A stretch of DNA of 64,000 bases from assembly GCF_002051585.1 (NCBI RefSeq), contig NZ_MZGX01000028.1, forward strand, positions 1 to 64,000, given 5' to 3'. How positions within the stretch are numbered: position 1 is the first letter of the stretch; every line of letters begins with the position of its first letter. The DNA comes from Ruminiclostridium hungatei. Lineage in GTDB: Bacteria; Bacillota; Clostridia; Acetivibrionales; DSM-1351. The notes below the pieces were generated by a model, which had not been told where the DNA came from, did not search any database, and saw only the letters and a list, made by a program, of their open reading frames with translations. Below are positions 32,335 to 41,036 of the stretch, piece after piece. The position numbers and the translations under genes are program-made.

Positions 32335-32700
32335 ATGATTCACGAATCAGGAGAAGATTATTTGGAAACCATTCTATTGCTTCAGAATGAAACCGGTTCG
32401 GTCCGCTCAATAGACATAGCAAGGAAACTGGGTTATACCAAAGCCAGTATCAGCCGTGCCATGAGCATTTTAAAAAAATCTGAATATATAGTTATTGATG
32501 GTGAGGGCCAGATTATTTTGACTGAAAAAGGCCTGCACAAGGCAAAAGATGTGTATGAACGTCATCAATTGATAACCACCTATCTGGTCAGCGCCCTTGG
32601 AGTCTCCATGGAAACTGCTTCCGAGGATGCCTGCAGGATTGAGCATGTCATAAGTGAAGAAAGCTTTGAAAAAATTAAAAAATACGTAAACAGCCTGTAA
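32335..32700 (+). CDS. DtxR/MntR-family metal-dependent regulator
   Basis: A 121-aa protein: winged helix (GSVRSIDIARKLGYTKASISRAMSILKKSEYI, about 20-52) and dimerisation/metal domain with ERHQLITTYLVSALGVSMETASEDACRIEHVISEESFEKI, carrying the metal-ligand Glu, His and Cys positions of the family. It lacks the C-terminal SH3 domain of DtxR, like MntR. Its position opposite the feo operon with four matching dyads argues for an Fe2+ sensor. AGGAGG lies eight bases upstream of the ATG. Confidence 0.9.
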   Translation: MIHESGEDYLETILLLQNETGSVRSIDIARKLGYTKASISRAMSILKKSEYIVIDGEGQIILTEKGLHKAKDVYERHQLITTYLVSALGVSMETASEDACRIEHVISEESFEKIKKYVNSL

Positions 32701-32716
32701 GGCTGTTTTTTTTATT
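32690..32716 (+). terminator. Intrinsic terminator of the DtxR-family gene
   Basis: ACAGCCT and AGGCTGT form a stem around the stop codon, followed by eight T. It overlaps the end of the convergent DedA gene. Confidence 0.8.
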
Positions 32717-33356
32717 GCAAAGAAGAATTTGATGACTTTTTTCTCGCCTTCCTGGATTTATATATAATAAATCCTATCACTATGATACATCCAAGAACCA
32801 CAAGTGATGCCAGGTTGAATATAGACAGGAATCTTTTAACTCCATCAATATTGTTGCCGATGACCCTTCCGATAAAAAGATAGATGATTTGCTGCAGGAA
32901 TATGGACAGTATGATATAGGTAAAGTATATCCTCTTCTTTACTTTGAATACCCCTGAAAACAGTACCATTATGGAGCTGGTCCCGGGTATGAATTTACTG
33001 AGTATCAAACCGTACTTTCCATATTTATGAAAGACCTTTTCAGATCTTTTTATATGCTTTTCATCGATGTATTTCAAGACAAGCTTATACCGGAGTACTT
33101 CATCACCTTTTTTATATCCAAACCAGTACACCAATACTGAGCCCATAAGACTTCCAATAACTGAAACCAAAAGTACAGGCAAAAAATAAAAATGCGTTCC
33201 CACAGTTGTGACGTAGCCTTCGAATATTATTATTACATCCGACGGATATGGAGGGAATACCAGTTGCAGGACACCTGACAGGAAGAAGAAAATATAAGTA
33301 ACTACAGGATTGCCATTGACTATGCTGTGTATAGAATTGAGTATAAAATCCTCCAT
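32712..33356 (-). CDS. DedA-family membrane protein, divergent paralogue
   Basis: A 214-aa membrane protein with DedA features: FPPYPSDVIIIFEGYVTT, a GSLMGSVLVYWFGYKKG helix and KYGKYGLILSKFIPGTSSIMVLFSGVFKV, with K replacing the ARFIP arginine context found in the other DedA at 27599. It probably acts in lipid-carrier or membrane homeostasis. It has no obvious operon partner. Confidence 0.85.
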   Translation of the reverse strand: MEDFILNSIHSIVNGNPVVTYIFFFLSGVLQLVFPPYPSDVIIIFEGYVTTVGTHFYFLPVLLVSVIGSLMGSVLVYWFGYKKGDEVLRYKLVLKYIDEKHIKRSEKVFHKYGKYGLILSKFIPGTSSIMVLFSGVFKVKKRIYFTYIILSIFLQQIIYLFIGRVIGNNIDGVKRFLSIFNLASLVVLGCIIVIGFIIYKSRKARKKSSNSSLQ

Positions 33357-33479
33357 TTACTTTTTACCTTCTTCCTTTGTTTTTTATCTGCATCCTATTA
33401 TACCCTGTTTTATAATTTATGTCTGAAAAAACAGCCCATTTCAGTATAATAGAAATGGGCTGCAGAAAGGGCAAAGCTC

Positions 33480-34613
33480 TTACTGTGCCTGTACAGGCAT
33501 ATTTGCTGCATAAGCTTCCTGAAATTCATATATTTTTTTGGAAAGCCCGGCAATATTATTGCAGGCTGTTCCAAAATCCACATTATCGGTCATAACGGAA
33601 AGCACATACGGGTGCTTTGCAAATACAATACCCACGTCATTAGCCGTTTTAGTCTGATTTCCGATTTTATGAGCCACCTTTACCTCTTGGGGCAGCTTGG
33701 CATCTATACGGTCACTCCAGTTAGTATTTTCCATGTTGTTTATCAGCTCACCGAAGACAGTCTCATTATTCAAATAATGAATATACAGGTCTTTGGCTAC
33801 AAGTGCCATGTCATAAGGACATGAGCGGTGAGTTTTTCCGTAATAGACCTTGCCCCCCAAGTCCACAAGATACTGGCGGACATTTTCTATGCCTACCCTG
33901 CGGATTATCATATTGACGCCGCAATTATCGCTCTTTTTTATGGAAAGCTCAGAGGTTTTGCGTACAGTATATTCAGTACCATAAGCAGAAGACTGAATAA
34001 TTCCCGTTCCCGGTTCCATATCCTCCTGCTTGTAAACAAGTTTTTCGTCAAATGTGACCTTCCCTGCCTCTATATCCTTAAAAAGCACCATATTAATGGG
34101 AAGCTTTGACGTACTGGCTGCAATATATTCAATCTGATCATTGACATTTACCATTTCACCTGTTGCCAAATCTATATAAGTTACACCGTATTTTCCTGAA
34201 AGTTTTGACGTATAATCAGTTATAAGCTTTTTCAATTCGTCCATCTTTCCGCTCTTTTCAACAGTTCCAAACTCCGGCAGATAGCCGTGCTGTGCAGTAG
34301 TAACACCTTTGTTGCCGGATTGTGAACCCGGAGCAGCAGCGGTAGTGTCCGCAGGTGACTGTGTGGAATCGCCGGATACTGATGACGAGCCTGAAGCAGT
34401 ATTTCCGGAATCGGTACCCGGCAGTGAGGAACCCGCAGAACTGCCGGCGGGTTGACCTGAGTCCCAGGGGCTTTTTACTCCGGTAATACTATCGCTGTTT
34501 AAAAGCAGGTATGCTGCCATAACGATTGCCAACACAGACAGTACAGATATGACTGCAACAAGTGTACGTCTTCTCCTGTACATCCTTTGGTTTTTAAAAT
34601 GATATTTGGACAT
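33480..34613 (-). CDS. Membrane-anchored class A beta-lactamase-like serine hydrolase
   Basis: A protein of 377 aa: basic N-terminus, one membrane helix (about 17-38), a long Ser/Gly/Pro/Thr-rich linker (about 45-110), then a beta-lactamase-type domain with SxxK (AASTSKLP), SDN (KKSDNCGVN) and KTG-like KIG (AHKIGNQ) motifs. The omega-loop Glu of true class A enzymes is not evident, so it may act on cell-wall peptides rather than confer resistance. I start at MSKYHFK, after ACAGGAGG. Confidence 0.83.
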   Translation of the reverse strand: MSKYHFKNQRMYRRRRTLVAVISVLSVLAIVMAAYLLLNSDSITGVKSPWDSGQPAGSSAGSSLPGTDSGNTASGSSSVSGDSTQSPADTTAAAPGSQSGNKGVTTAQHGYLPEFGTVEKSGKMDELKKLITDYTSKLSGKYGVTYIDLATGEMVNVNDQIEYIAASTSKLPINMVLFKDIEAGKVTFDEKLVYKQEDMEPGTGIIQSSAYGTEYTVRKTSELSIKKSDNCGVNMIIRRVGIENVRQYLVDLGGKVYYGKTHRSCPYDMALVAKDLYIHYLNNETVFGELINNMENTNWSDRIDAKLPQEVKVAHKIGNQTKTANDVGIVFAKHPYVLSVMTDNVDFGTACNNIAGLSKKIYEFQEAYAANMPVQAQ

Positions 34614-34783
34614 TTTGCCTCCTGTATAGTAAAACACACGCTGTCTGATATAGTAGTACAACAGCATCTAATTTTACCACTATTGATACTGTAGATTCAA
34701 ATACATTTTCATTAATATTTTATTAATTCAGCCTCACATATGGCGGTATTTCCGTTACCGGCCTGTCAGCGGCCTTTTTTCAG

Positions 34784-35524
34784 CTATTTGCTGTTTTCAA
34801 ACATAAGCCTGCAATTATCCGCCCTGTACTTTGAATAAATATATTCAACCGCCTGGCCGCTTTTGGAAAAAAGGGTGTTCTGCAGCTTTATAAGCGGTTG
34901 TCCAGGCTGAACGCGCAATAATGGTGAATCATTGTTGTCTGCAAAAATTATTTCCAGGATGCTTTTGCTCTTGTCCGGAATTAAAGGATATTTGCCCCTG
35001 AGAATATCTATAGAGGATTTTCCGCTTTTTAACTGATGGATAATATCAGGGAAAAGATTCATGGGTATATAAGACTTGTTTAGTGAGTACACGTCTTTTG
35101 CCTGATTGTTTATGCAGGACAGATATGTAATCACTGCCAGGGGCATACTGCTGTTATAGTTGAATATCCTGTTTAAAAGCTCAACGGAAGAGCTTTCTAT
35201 TTCAGATATATCAATTATATTTTTTTCAGAGGGAGCCTGACAATCCAAAATGGAATCAGTAAAACCAGTATAATTTTTCACATCTATTACATTCTTGCGT
35301 CCATATACAAAAGTTCCCTTTCCCTTTTCCTTATAAAGAAAGCCGCTGTTTGTCAGCTCTGCTATAGCCTGTCTTACCGTAGGCCTGGATATGTCATACA
35401 TCTGGCAGAGATCCTGTTCGGAGGGGATTTGAGTATTCGGAGCATATTCATTGCTTTCGATTTTTTTAATTATCAAGTCTTTTAACTGCAGATACAAGGG
35501 TATACTGCTGAACTTGTTTATCAT
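34784..35524 (-). CDS. GntR/HutC-family transcriptional regulator
   Basis: A 246-aa protein with an N-terminal GntR winged helix (YLQLKDLIIKKIESNEYAPNTQIPSEQDLCQMYDISRPTVRQAI, about 11-55) and a C-terminal UTRA ligand-binding domain (about 90-240). UTRA regulators respond to sugar phosphates, amino acids or similar metabolites. The neighbour purB lies upstream on the same strand behind its own terminator, so the target is not evident. Confidence 0.88.
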   Translation of the reverse strand: MINKFSSIPLYLQLKDLIIKKIESNEYAPNTQIPSEQDLCQMYDISRPTVRQAIAELTNSGFLYKEKGKGTFVYGRKNVIDVKNYTGFTDSILDCQAPSEKNIIDISEIESSSVELLNRIFNYNSSMPLAVITYLSCINNQAKDVYSLNKSYIPMNLFPDIIHQLKSGKSSIDILRGKYPLIPDKSKSILEIIFADNNDSPLLRVQPGQPLIKLQNTLFSKSGQAVEYIYSKYRADNCRLMFENSK

Positions 35525-35586
35525 AGGTTCTCTCCATTCCGGCTTAAGTATTGTTAAACCCGCTACACGTCTCTTTTGTTTTATAA

Positions 35587-35622
35587 AAAAAGATAGGATG
35601 TCAATACATCATCCTATCTCAT
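35587..35622 (-). terminator. Intrinsic terminator of purB
   Basis: On the minus strand AGATAGGATG pairs with CATCCTATCT, followed by seven T. It separates purB from the GntR gene. Confidence 0.8.
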
Positions 35623-35681
35623 ATTATAGCAAACAAATAAAATTAACTTCAATAGTATTACTGGTCTATTTTATATCCAGG

Positions 35682-37109
35682 CTACACTTTCAGCTCAACC
35701 TTCACGTCGGAAACGTCAGCTCCGGCAAGAACAGGCTTAACTTCGTTTTCAACAAATTCAACCACCTGCTCGGGACTTCTGCCTATATAATTCTTTGGAT
35801 CAAGTACCGACTGAATAGCCTCCAGCGACATGCCAAACAACGGGTCGGCTGCTATCCTCTCAATAAGATCATTGGACTCGCCGTCAACCTTGACACGTTT
35901 TCCGGCATCCATGGAGTGCTTTCTTATCTGTTCATGAAGCTCCTGCCTGTCACCGCCGTGTTTGACAGCCTCCATCATTATGTTTTCAGTGGCCATAAAC
36001 GGAAGCTCATCCATGACATGCTTGTTGATGACCTTTGGATAAACTACAAAGCCGCTGGAAACATTGATGTAAATGTTAAGGATGGCATCAATTGCCAGGA
36101 AGGCCTCAGGAACAGAAATTCTCTTATTTGCGGAATCATCCAGGGTTCTTTCAAACCATTGGGTGGATGCTGTAATTGCAGGATTAAGCGCATCCACTAT
36201 AACGTATCTGGCAAGAGAAGAGATTCTTTCACATCGCATTGGATTCCTTTTGTAGGCCATTGCAGAAGAACCAATCTGCTTTTCCTCAAAGGGCTCTTCC
36301 ATTTCCTTCATGCTCTGGAGCAGTCTCATGTCATTGCTGAATTTATAAGCGCTCTGGGCTATTCCGCTAAGTACGTTCAGAACTCTGCTGTCAAGCTTTC
36401 TGGGATATGTCTGGCCTGATACGGCAAAAACAGTCCTATAGCCCATTTTATCCGCAATAAGCTGCTCCAGTTTTTTTACTTTTTCATGGTCGCCGTCAAA
36501 GAGGTTCAAAAAGCTTGCCTGGGTGCCAGTTGTACCTTTGGAGCCCAAAAGCTTCATATTGTTTATGGTATGCTCAAGATCCTCCATATCCATAAGGAGC
36601 TCCTGAATCCAGAGGGTTGCTCTTTTGCCAACTGTTACAAGCTGTGCAGGCTGATAGTGCGTAAAACCCAGAGTGGGCATATCTTTATATTCCATTGCAA
36701 AATCAGAAAGTTTTTTTATAAGAACAAGCATTTTGCTCTTAACCAGCTTCAATGCCTCTGTCATAACTATAATATCTGTATTGTCACCTACATAGCAGGA
36801 GGTGGCACCAAGATGGATAATCGCCTTTGCATCCGGACACTGCTCTCCATATGCATGCACATGGGACATGACATCATGTCTGAACTGTTTTTCGTATTGT
36901 TCGGCTGCTTCATAATTGATATCATCCTTCATGTTCTTTAACTGTTGGATTTGAGCATCGGTAATGTTAAGACCCAGTTCCTTTTCGGCTTCAGCCAGGG
37001 CTATCCAAAGCTTTCTCCATGTCCTGAACTTCATGTCGGGCGAAAATATCTGCTGCATTTCACTGCTGGCATATCTTGCATTAAAAGGACTTTCATAAAC
37101 ATTTTTCAT
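35682..37109 (-). CDS. purB: Adenylosuccinate lyase
   Basis: A protein of about 475 aa of the fumarase/aspartase superfamily. It catalyses two fumarate-releasing steps of purine synthesis, on SAICAR and adenylosuccinate. Signature GSSAMAYKRNPMRCE (about 285-299), catalytic His segment HLGATSCYVGDN and TLGFTHYQPAQL are visible. The start is MKNVYESP (or the ATG just before it), since GGGAG lies 8 bases upstream. PurBox-like sites precede it. Confidence 0.95.
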   Translation of the reverse strand: MKNVYESPFNARYASSEMQQIFSPDMKFRTWRKLWIALAEAEKELGLNITDAQIQQLKNMKDDINYEAAEQYEKQFRHDVMSHVHAYGEQCPDAKAIIHLGATSCYVGDNTDIIVMTEALKLVKSKMLVLIKKLSDFAMEYKDMPTLGFTHYQPAQLVTVGKRATLWIQELLMDMEDLEHTINNMKLLGSKGTTGTQASFLNLFDGDHEKVKKLEQLIADKMGYRTVFAVSGQTYPRKLDSRVLNVLSGIAQSAYKFSNDMRLLQSMKEMEEPFEEKQIGSSAMAYKRNPMRCERISSLARYVIVDALNPAITASTQWFERTLDDSANKRISVPEAFLAIDAILNIYINVSSGFVVYPKVINKHVMDELPFMATENIMMEAVKHGGDRQELHEQIRKHSMDAGKRVKVDGESNDLIERIAADPLFGMSLEAIQSVLDPKNYIGRSPEQVVEFVENEVKPVLAGADVSDVKVELKV

Positions 37110-37210
37110 CATCTGATCTCCCATCTGCGTGAACGCAATCAAGCATTACACGTAAACAAAATAGTTTTAAAATCATTTGGACAGATTTTTGTCAATTGCT
37201 ATTATACAAT

Positions 37211-37258
37211 AAAACCCGAATGTTTGCATTAAAAAAAATAAAAATGTTCGGATTAAAA
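37211..37258. promoter_or_regulatory. Paired PurBox-like sites upstream of purB
   Basis: ACCCGAATGTTT on the plus strand and AATCCGAACATTT on the minus strand, near 37214 and 37243, face each other. This matches the tandem inverted PurBoxes (core CCGAAC) bound by Firmicutes PurR. The first is one base off the core. They lie about 100-150 bases from the start codon. Confidence 0.65.
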
Positions 37259-37264
37259 TACTGC

Positions 37265-37293
37265 AAAAAAAGTGCGGGATAAAATCCCGCTTT
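37265..37293 (-). terminator. Intrinsic terminator of the aminotransferase gene
   Basis: On the minus strand AGCGGGAT and ATCCCGC form a hairpin followed by ACTTTTTTT. Confidence 0.8.
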
Positions 37294-37434
37294 AGACATT
37301 TATGAATATTAGAATGCACAAGAAAGAAATGATTTTCTACAATTCCTCAGGATACTTTCTAACTCATGTAAAATTATATGCTTAATCGCTTATAGGTTCA
37401 AGGTATTTACAAAAAATTTATAGGATTTTCACGG

Positions 37435-38715
37435 TTACATTGCTGCAAGCATTTTTTTGGCCGAAACCAACTGAACGCTGATGCAGAGTATTTCTATGGC
37501 CTTTTTCAGCTCCTCTGCGGGAGGCATGGTTGGCGCTATTCTTATATTCCTGTCCCGTGGGTCCTTACCATAAGGATAGGTGGCTCCTGCTTTTGTAAGG
37601 ACCACTCCTGCGTCCAGAGAAAGCTTTTCAACTTCCTTCGCACAGTTGTCAAGAGTGTTGAGACTTACAAAATATCCGCCGTTGGGCTTGTTCCACGAAG
37701 CTATATCCTTTCCACCCAGTTCGGTTTCCAGGATTTCAAGCACCAGGTCAAACTTGGGTTTAAGAATATCTGCATGTTTTTTCATATGTGCGCTGATACC
37801 GTCAATATCCTTAAAGTACTTTACATGCCTGAGCTGGTTGATTTTGTCGTGGCCTATGGTCTGAATAGTCATGCTTTTTCTTATGCTGTTAAGATTTTCT
37901 GCACTTGCCGCCATCATGGATATACCGGCGCCCGGGAAACTGATTTTGGAGGTTGAGCTGAACATGTAAACCATGTTTTCATTGCCGGCAGACTTACAGG
38001 CAGCCAAAATGTTTTTTAAACTGTCAGGCTTATCCGACAAATGATGCACGCAGTAAGCATTGTCCCAGAAGATTCTGAAATCCTTGGCCTTGGGCTTCAA
38101 AGCTGCCATTCTGTCGACTACCTGGTCGGAATAGGTAATTCCGTCAGGGTTGCTGTACTTTGGAACACACCAGATGCCTTTTATGCTATCGTCTTCAGAA
38201 ACAAGCTTTTCAACGGTATCCATATCCGGACCGTCCGGTTTCATGTCAACAATCACCATTTCAATTCCAAAAAGTTCACATATTGCAAAGTGGCGGTCAT
38301 ATCCGGGACTTGGACACAAGAACCTGACCTTGTCCAGCTTTGACCAGGGAGTTCCCCCCAGAATTCCAAGTGACATGGCTCTGCCAACAGCGTCATACAT
38401 CAGGTTCAGGCTGGAGTTTCCGCCTATGATTATTTCACTTTTGTCCACTTCAAGCATTTCTGCAAAAAGTGCCTTGGCTTCAGGCAGTCCGTCAAGAACT
38501 CCATAATTGAAGGTGTCGGTGCCGTCAGCAGCCTTTCGGAGCTCTTTTGCCGGAATTTCAAGCATTTCGGTGCTCATGTCCAACTGCTGGGAGCAAGGTT
38601 TGCCTCTTGTCATATCAAGCTTTAGCTTTTGCTCTTTATATCCGTTATATCTTTTTTCAAGTTTTTCAATTTCACTTTGAAGTTCGTTTTTTGATAATGC
38701 ACTATATTTGTTCAT
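37435..38715 (-). CDS. PLP-dependent aminotransferase (class I, subgroup Ic aspartate aminotransferase type)
   Basis: A 426-aa fold-type I PLP enzyme. KLDMTRGKPCSQQLDMS at the N-terminus, NYGVLDGLPEAKALFAEML, CVPKYSNPDGITYSD, FWDNAYCVHHL and the PLP-lysine segment FSSTSKISFPGAG are typical of the DUF-type aspartate aminotransferase group (PF12897). It probably interconverts aspartate and oxaloacetate with 2-oxoglutarate; the exact substrate is not certain. The 159-bp structured element lies directly upstream on the same strand. Confidence 0.88.
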   Translation of the reverse strand: MNKYSALSKNELQSEIEKLEKRYNGYKEQKLKLDMTRGKPCSQQLDMSTEMLEIPAKELRKAADGTDTFNYGVLDGLPEAKALFAEMLEVDKSEIIIGGNSSLNLMYDAVGRAMSLGILGGTPWSKLDKVRFLCPSPGYDRHFAICELFGIEMVIVDMKPDGPDMDTVEKLVSEDDSIKGIWCVPKYSNPDGITYSDQVVDRMAALKPKAKDFRIFWDNAYCVHHLSDKPDSLKNILAACKSAGNENMVYMFSSTSKISFPGAGISMMAASAENLNSIRKSMTIQTIGHDKINQLRHVKYFKDIDGISAHMKKHADILKPKFDLVLEILETELGGKDIASWNKPNGGYFVSLNTLDNCAKEVEKLSLDAGVVLTKAGATYPYGKDPRDRNIRIAPTMPPAEELKKAIEILCISVQLVSAKKMLAAM

Positions 38716-38746
38716 TATTGTCTCCTCTCAAACACAGTCTAACCGG

Positions 38747-38905
38747 GTGGTTTGTAACATCTAAATTCATACATTGCCGGCGGTTAAATTCCCCCGGGAC
38801 GTCGTTGTCGTCAGTTGGAATAAAGCAATTATTCCGCCCTCCTCCGCCTAGACCCGAGAAGATTTTCCTCGCCGGACAATATACGTTTCAGATGTTACAA
38901 ACCAC
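38747..38905 (-). ncRNA. Structured element A, with 16-bp terminal inverted repeats
   Basis: Perfect 16-base inverted repeats (GTGGTTTGTAACATCT and complement) enclose 127 bases. The arms continue inward with imperfect pairing. The core (38804-38849, minus strand) AGGCGGAGGAG...GCGGAATAATT matches element C at 40623-40669. It ends 31 bases upstream of the aminotransferase ATG, so on that strand it would be a 5' leader. I do not recognise a known RNA class or transposable element. The rest of 38906-39060 shows nothing. Confidence 0.5.
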
Positions 38906-39061
38906 TAGAATAATATTAATATATATCATCACCGTTTGCAAGTTTATTGTTTTATTTATTCAAAATAATATTTGACGCTTGAATTATTTATTTTGGCACA
39001 CAGAATTATGCAGGAATCCGATTATTAAGCTGCAGTTATTTGGGAAAACTAAAAAGTTATA

Positions 39062-39101
39062 AAAAAGGCCCGCCCTCCCGATAGTTCAGGCAGGCAGGCC
39101 G
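39062..39101 (-). terminator. Intrinsic terminator of the M19 dipeptidase gene
   Basis: On the minus strand GGCC...GCC and GGGCGGGCC form a GC-rich hairpin followed by TTTTTT. Confidence 0.7.
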
Positions 39102-39122
39102 TCAACGCAATTTGTATGTTTA

Positions 39123-40058
39123 TTAAAGTACTTCTTTTATCACCCTGAGAAAGTTATCACCGGCTATCTTCTTTACCAGCGCTTCGCTATAGTTGAGCTT
39201 AAGCAGCTCGTTCAGGAGCACCGGATAGAACTGCACTCCTTCAAGTCCGTCCGGCGCACAGTCAATCCCGTCAAAATCCGAGCCAAGCCCCAGGGTATCC
39301 TCTCCTGTAAGGGAGACAATATACTCTATATGAGAAACTGCATCCTTGATATTTGCTTTTCCGCTGTCAGTGAGGAACAATGGATATAAATTCAGACCTG
39401 TAACTCCCCCGATCTGCTTCAGAGCCAGCAGTTGCCGGTCTGTGAGATTCCTGGCATGGGAGCAGAGCTTTTTGGAATTTGAATGCGATGCAATTACAGG
39501 TGATTTCGACAGGTTAATGACATCCCAGAAACCGACTTCAGATAAGTGGGAGACATCAACCAGCATCCTCAGCCTGTTCATTTCCCCTACCACCTCACGC
39601 CCGAAGGGAGTAAGTCCTCCACCCGATATTCCGTCAAGTACCCCGTCTGCAAGCTGATTTCTGTAATTCCAGGTAAGTGTGATTCCCCTCACACCCAGCT
39701 CATAGAGCATCCTCAGTGACGGCAGGCTGCCTTCAAGTGCTTCACCGCCTTCAATAGTCAAAACTGCGGCTATTTTCCCATTGGTAATGGCATTGGTTAT
39801 ATCCATGTAATTACGACATAACATAATGTCATTTTTATTTATATTGATTTCCTGATACAACTTGTCAATGATGTCTAAAGTCCGGCGCAGAGCGCCCATT
39901 CTGGCATGTTCAGGAGAAATGAAGGCTGCAAAGAACTGTACGTAGCTGTCAAATTCCTTCAGCCTGGTCAAATCTATATGGCAGTTATTTTTTTGCAAGC
40001 CTTCCCCGCTCTTCATTATCGTTGTAATTGTATCGCAATGAGCATCTAAAATCAGCAT
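39123..40058 (-). CDS. Membrane dipeptidase (peptidase family M19)
   Basis: A 311-aa zinc dipeptidase of the renal dipeptidase family. Visible are the metal-binding DAHCDT at the N-terminus, TIEGGEAL with the bridging Glu, LTWNYRNQLADG, VDVSHLSEVGFWDV with the His ligand, ASHSN and GLGSDFDGID. There is no signal peptide, so it acts in the cytosol, probably hydrolysing dipeptides including D-amino-acid ones. I start at ATG 40058 after GGGAGG, not the TTG two codons earlier. Confidence 0.92.
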   Translation of the reverse strand: MLILDAHCDTITTIMKSGEGLQKNNCHIDLTRLKEFDSYVQFFAAFISPEHARMGALRRTLDIIDKLYQEININKNDIMLCRNYMDITNAITNGKIAAVLTIEGGEALEGSLPSLRMLYELGVRGITLTWNYRNQLADGVLDGISGGGLTPFGREVVGEMNRLRMLVDVSHLSEVGFWDVINLSKSPVIASHSNSKKLCSHARNLTDRQLLALKQIGGVTGLNLYPLFLTDSGKANIKDAVSHIEYIVSLTGEDTLGLGSDFDGIDCAPDGLEGVQFYPVLLNELLKLNYSEALVKKIAGDNFLRVIKEVL

Positions 40059-40121
40059 AAACAAGCCTCCCTTAAATCAATGACTGCACGCTTTCAATCA
40101 GGCGAAAGAAAATATATTTGT

Positions 40122-40502
40122 TCAATATGCATTTTTAATATGATTTATACTATTTATAACGTAATTTGAGCCATTTGTCCCGGAAAATATTATCTCAATG
40201 ACATCAAACCGCACACACATGTTGAAGGCGTGATTGCGCCCCAGATAAATGGCTGCAATTTTCCGTATCCTGTTCTGTTTTGAAGCTATAACAGCTTCCC
40301 CGGGAGTCCCATAGGTTTTTGATCGCCTGGTTTTAACCTCTATAAAACAAATATATTCCGCATCCCGTGCAATAATGTCTATTTCACCCAGGCGGCTTAT
40401 TCTGAAGTTCCTGTTAAGAATTGCATAATGGTTATGAAGAAGATATTCTGCTGCTTTTTCCTCACCTGCGGCTCCAAGCCTGACAGTGTACATTCCGGAC
40501 AT
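40122..40502 (-). CDS. YraN/UPF0102-family endonuclease-like protein
   Basis: A protein of about 126 aa with the UPF0102 pattern: GAAGEEKAAEYLLHNHYAILNRNFR, GEIDIIARD and ICFIEVKTRRS (the PD-(D/E)xK-like catalytic residues), ending in VRFDVIEI. Its role is unclear, possibly DNA processing. It is conserved next to rnhB/ylqF-type genes in Firmicutes, as here. AAGGTGG precedes the chosen ATG. Confidence 0.88.
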   Translation of the reverse strand: MSGMYTVRLGAAGEEKAAEYLLHNHYAILNRNFRISRLGEIDIIARDAEYICFIEVKTRRSKTYGTPGEAVIASKQNRIRKIAAIYLGRNHAFNMCVRFDVIEIIFSGTNGSNYVINSINHIKNAY

Positions 40503-40567
40503 ATATCCACCTTTGCCTTTATAAACCACTTACTATCGGATTTAAGACAGGATTTTCCTTACTCTGG

Positions 40568-40725
40568 TACAGCATTCCATAAATAGGGTGCATAAATTTG
40601 GAGGAGATTTTTGGGAAATACAAGGCGGAGGAGTGCGGAATAATTTCTTTTACTCCAATCAAGAACAACAATGTTGTTCAAAAAAATATACCCAAATTAT
40701 GTGCCAGGATTTACCGAATGCTGTA
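40568..40725 (+). ncRNA. Structured element C, related to element A
   Basis: A 158-base element bounded by the inverted repeat TACAGCATTC / GAATGCTGTA, with further pairing inside (CATAAATTTGG with CCCAAATTATG) and a hairpin GAACAAC-AAT-GTTGTTC. The core 40623-40669 is 38 of 47 identical with element A and begins 55 bases from the edge (56 in A). The outer arms differ from A but still pair. It lies between two minus-strand genes, and its right arm touches the stop codon of the FlhB-like gene. Confidence 0.5.
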
Positions 40726-41019
40726 CTATAGGTCATCCCGGTAGCTTTTATCAACACTGCCTATAAAAATGAGGATTTCAGCTACAACCTCATATATTTC
40801 CGGTGGTATCTGATCTCCGATTCCAAGGGACGACAGTGTTTTTGCCAGGCTTGTATTCTGATATACCGGAACATCTGCTTCAATGGCCTTTTCAATAATC
40901 TTTTCAGCCACAATTCCTTTGCCGGTGGCCACCACTCGGGGAGCCGCATCTGTTTCGGGAGAATATTGAAGGGCTGCAGCGTGCCTTACAGCTTTTCTGT
41001 TTTTCATTTTGTCCTGCAT
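40726..41019 (-). CDS. FlhB C-terminal-like protein (YlqH)
   Basis: A 97-aa protein resembling the cytoplasmic C-terminal domain of FlhB/EscU export proteins: AALQYSPETDAAPRVVATGKGIVAEKIIEKAIEADVPVYQNTSLAKTLSSLGIGDQIPPEIYEVVAEIL. It lacks the membrane domain and the autocleavage NPTH motif, as the Bacillus YlqH family does. It is 17 bases downstream of the YlqG-like gene and probably cotranscribed. Confidence 0.85.
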   Translation of the reverse strand: MQDKMKNRKAVRHAAALQYSPETDAAPRVVATGKGIVAEKIIEKAIEADVPVYQNTSLAKTLSSLGIGDQIPPEIYEVVAEILIFIGSVDKSYRDDL

Positions 41020-41036
41020 AACCCACCAGCCTTGTT

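Noticed and set aside
35451-36419. 322-aa plus-strand ORF opposite purB and the GntR gene
   Set aside because: It runs antisense across two solid genes and has no recognisable domain; an overlapping-frame shadow.
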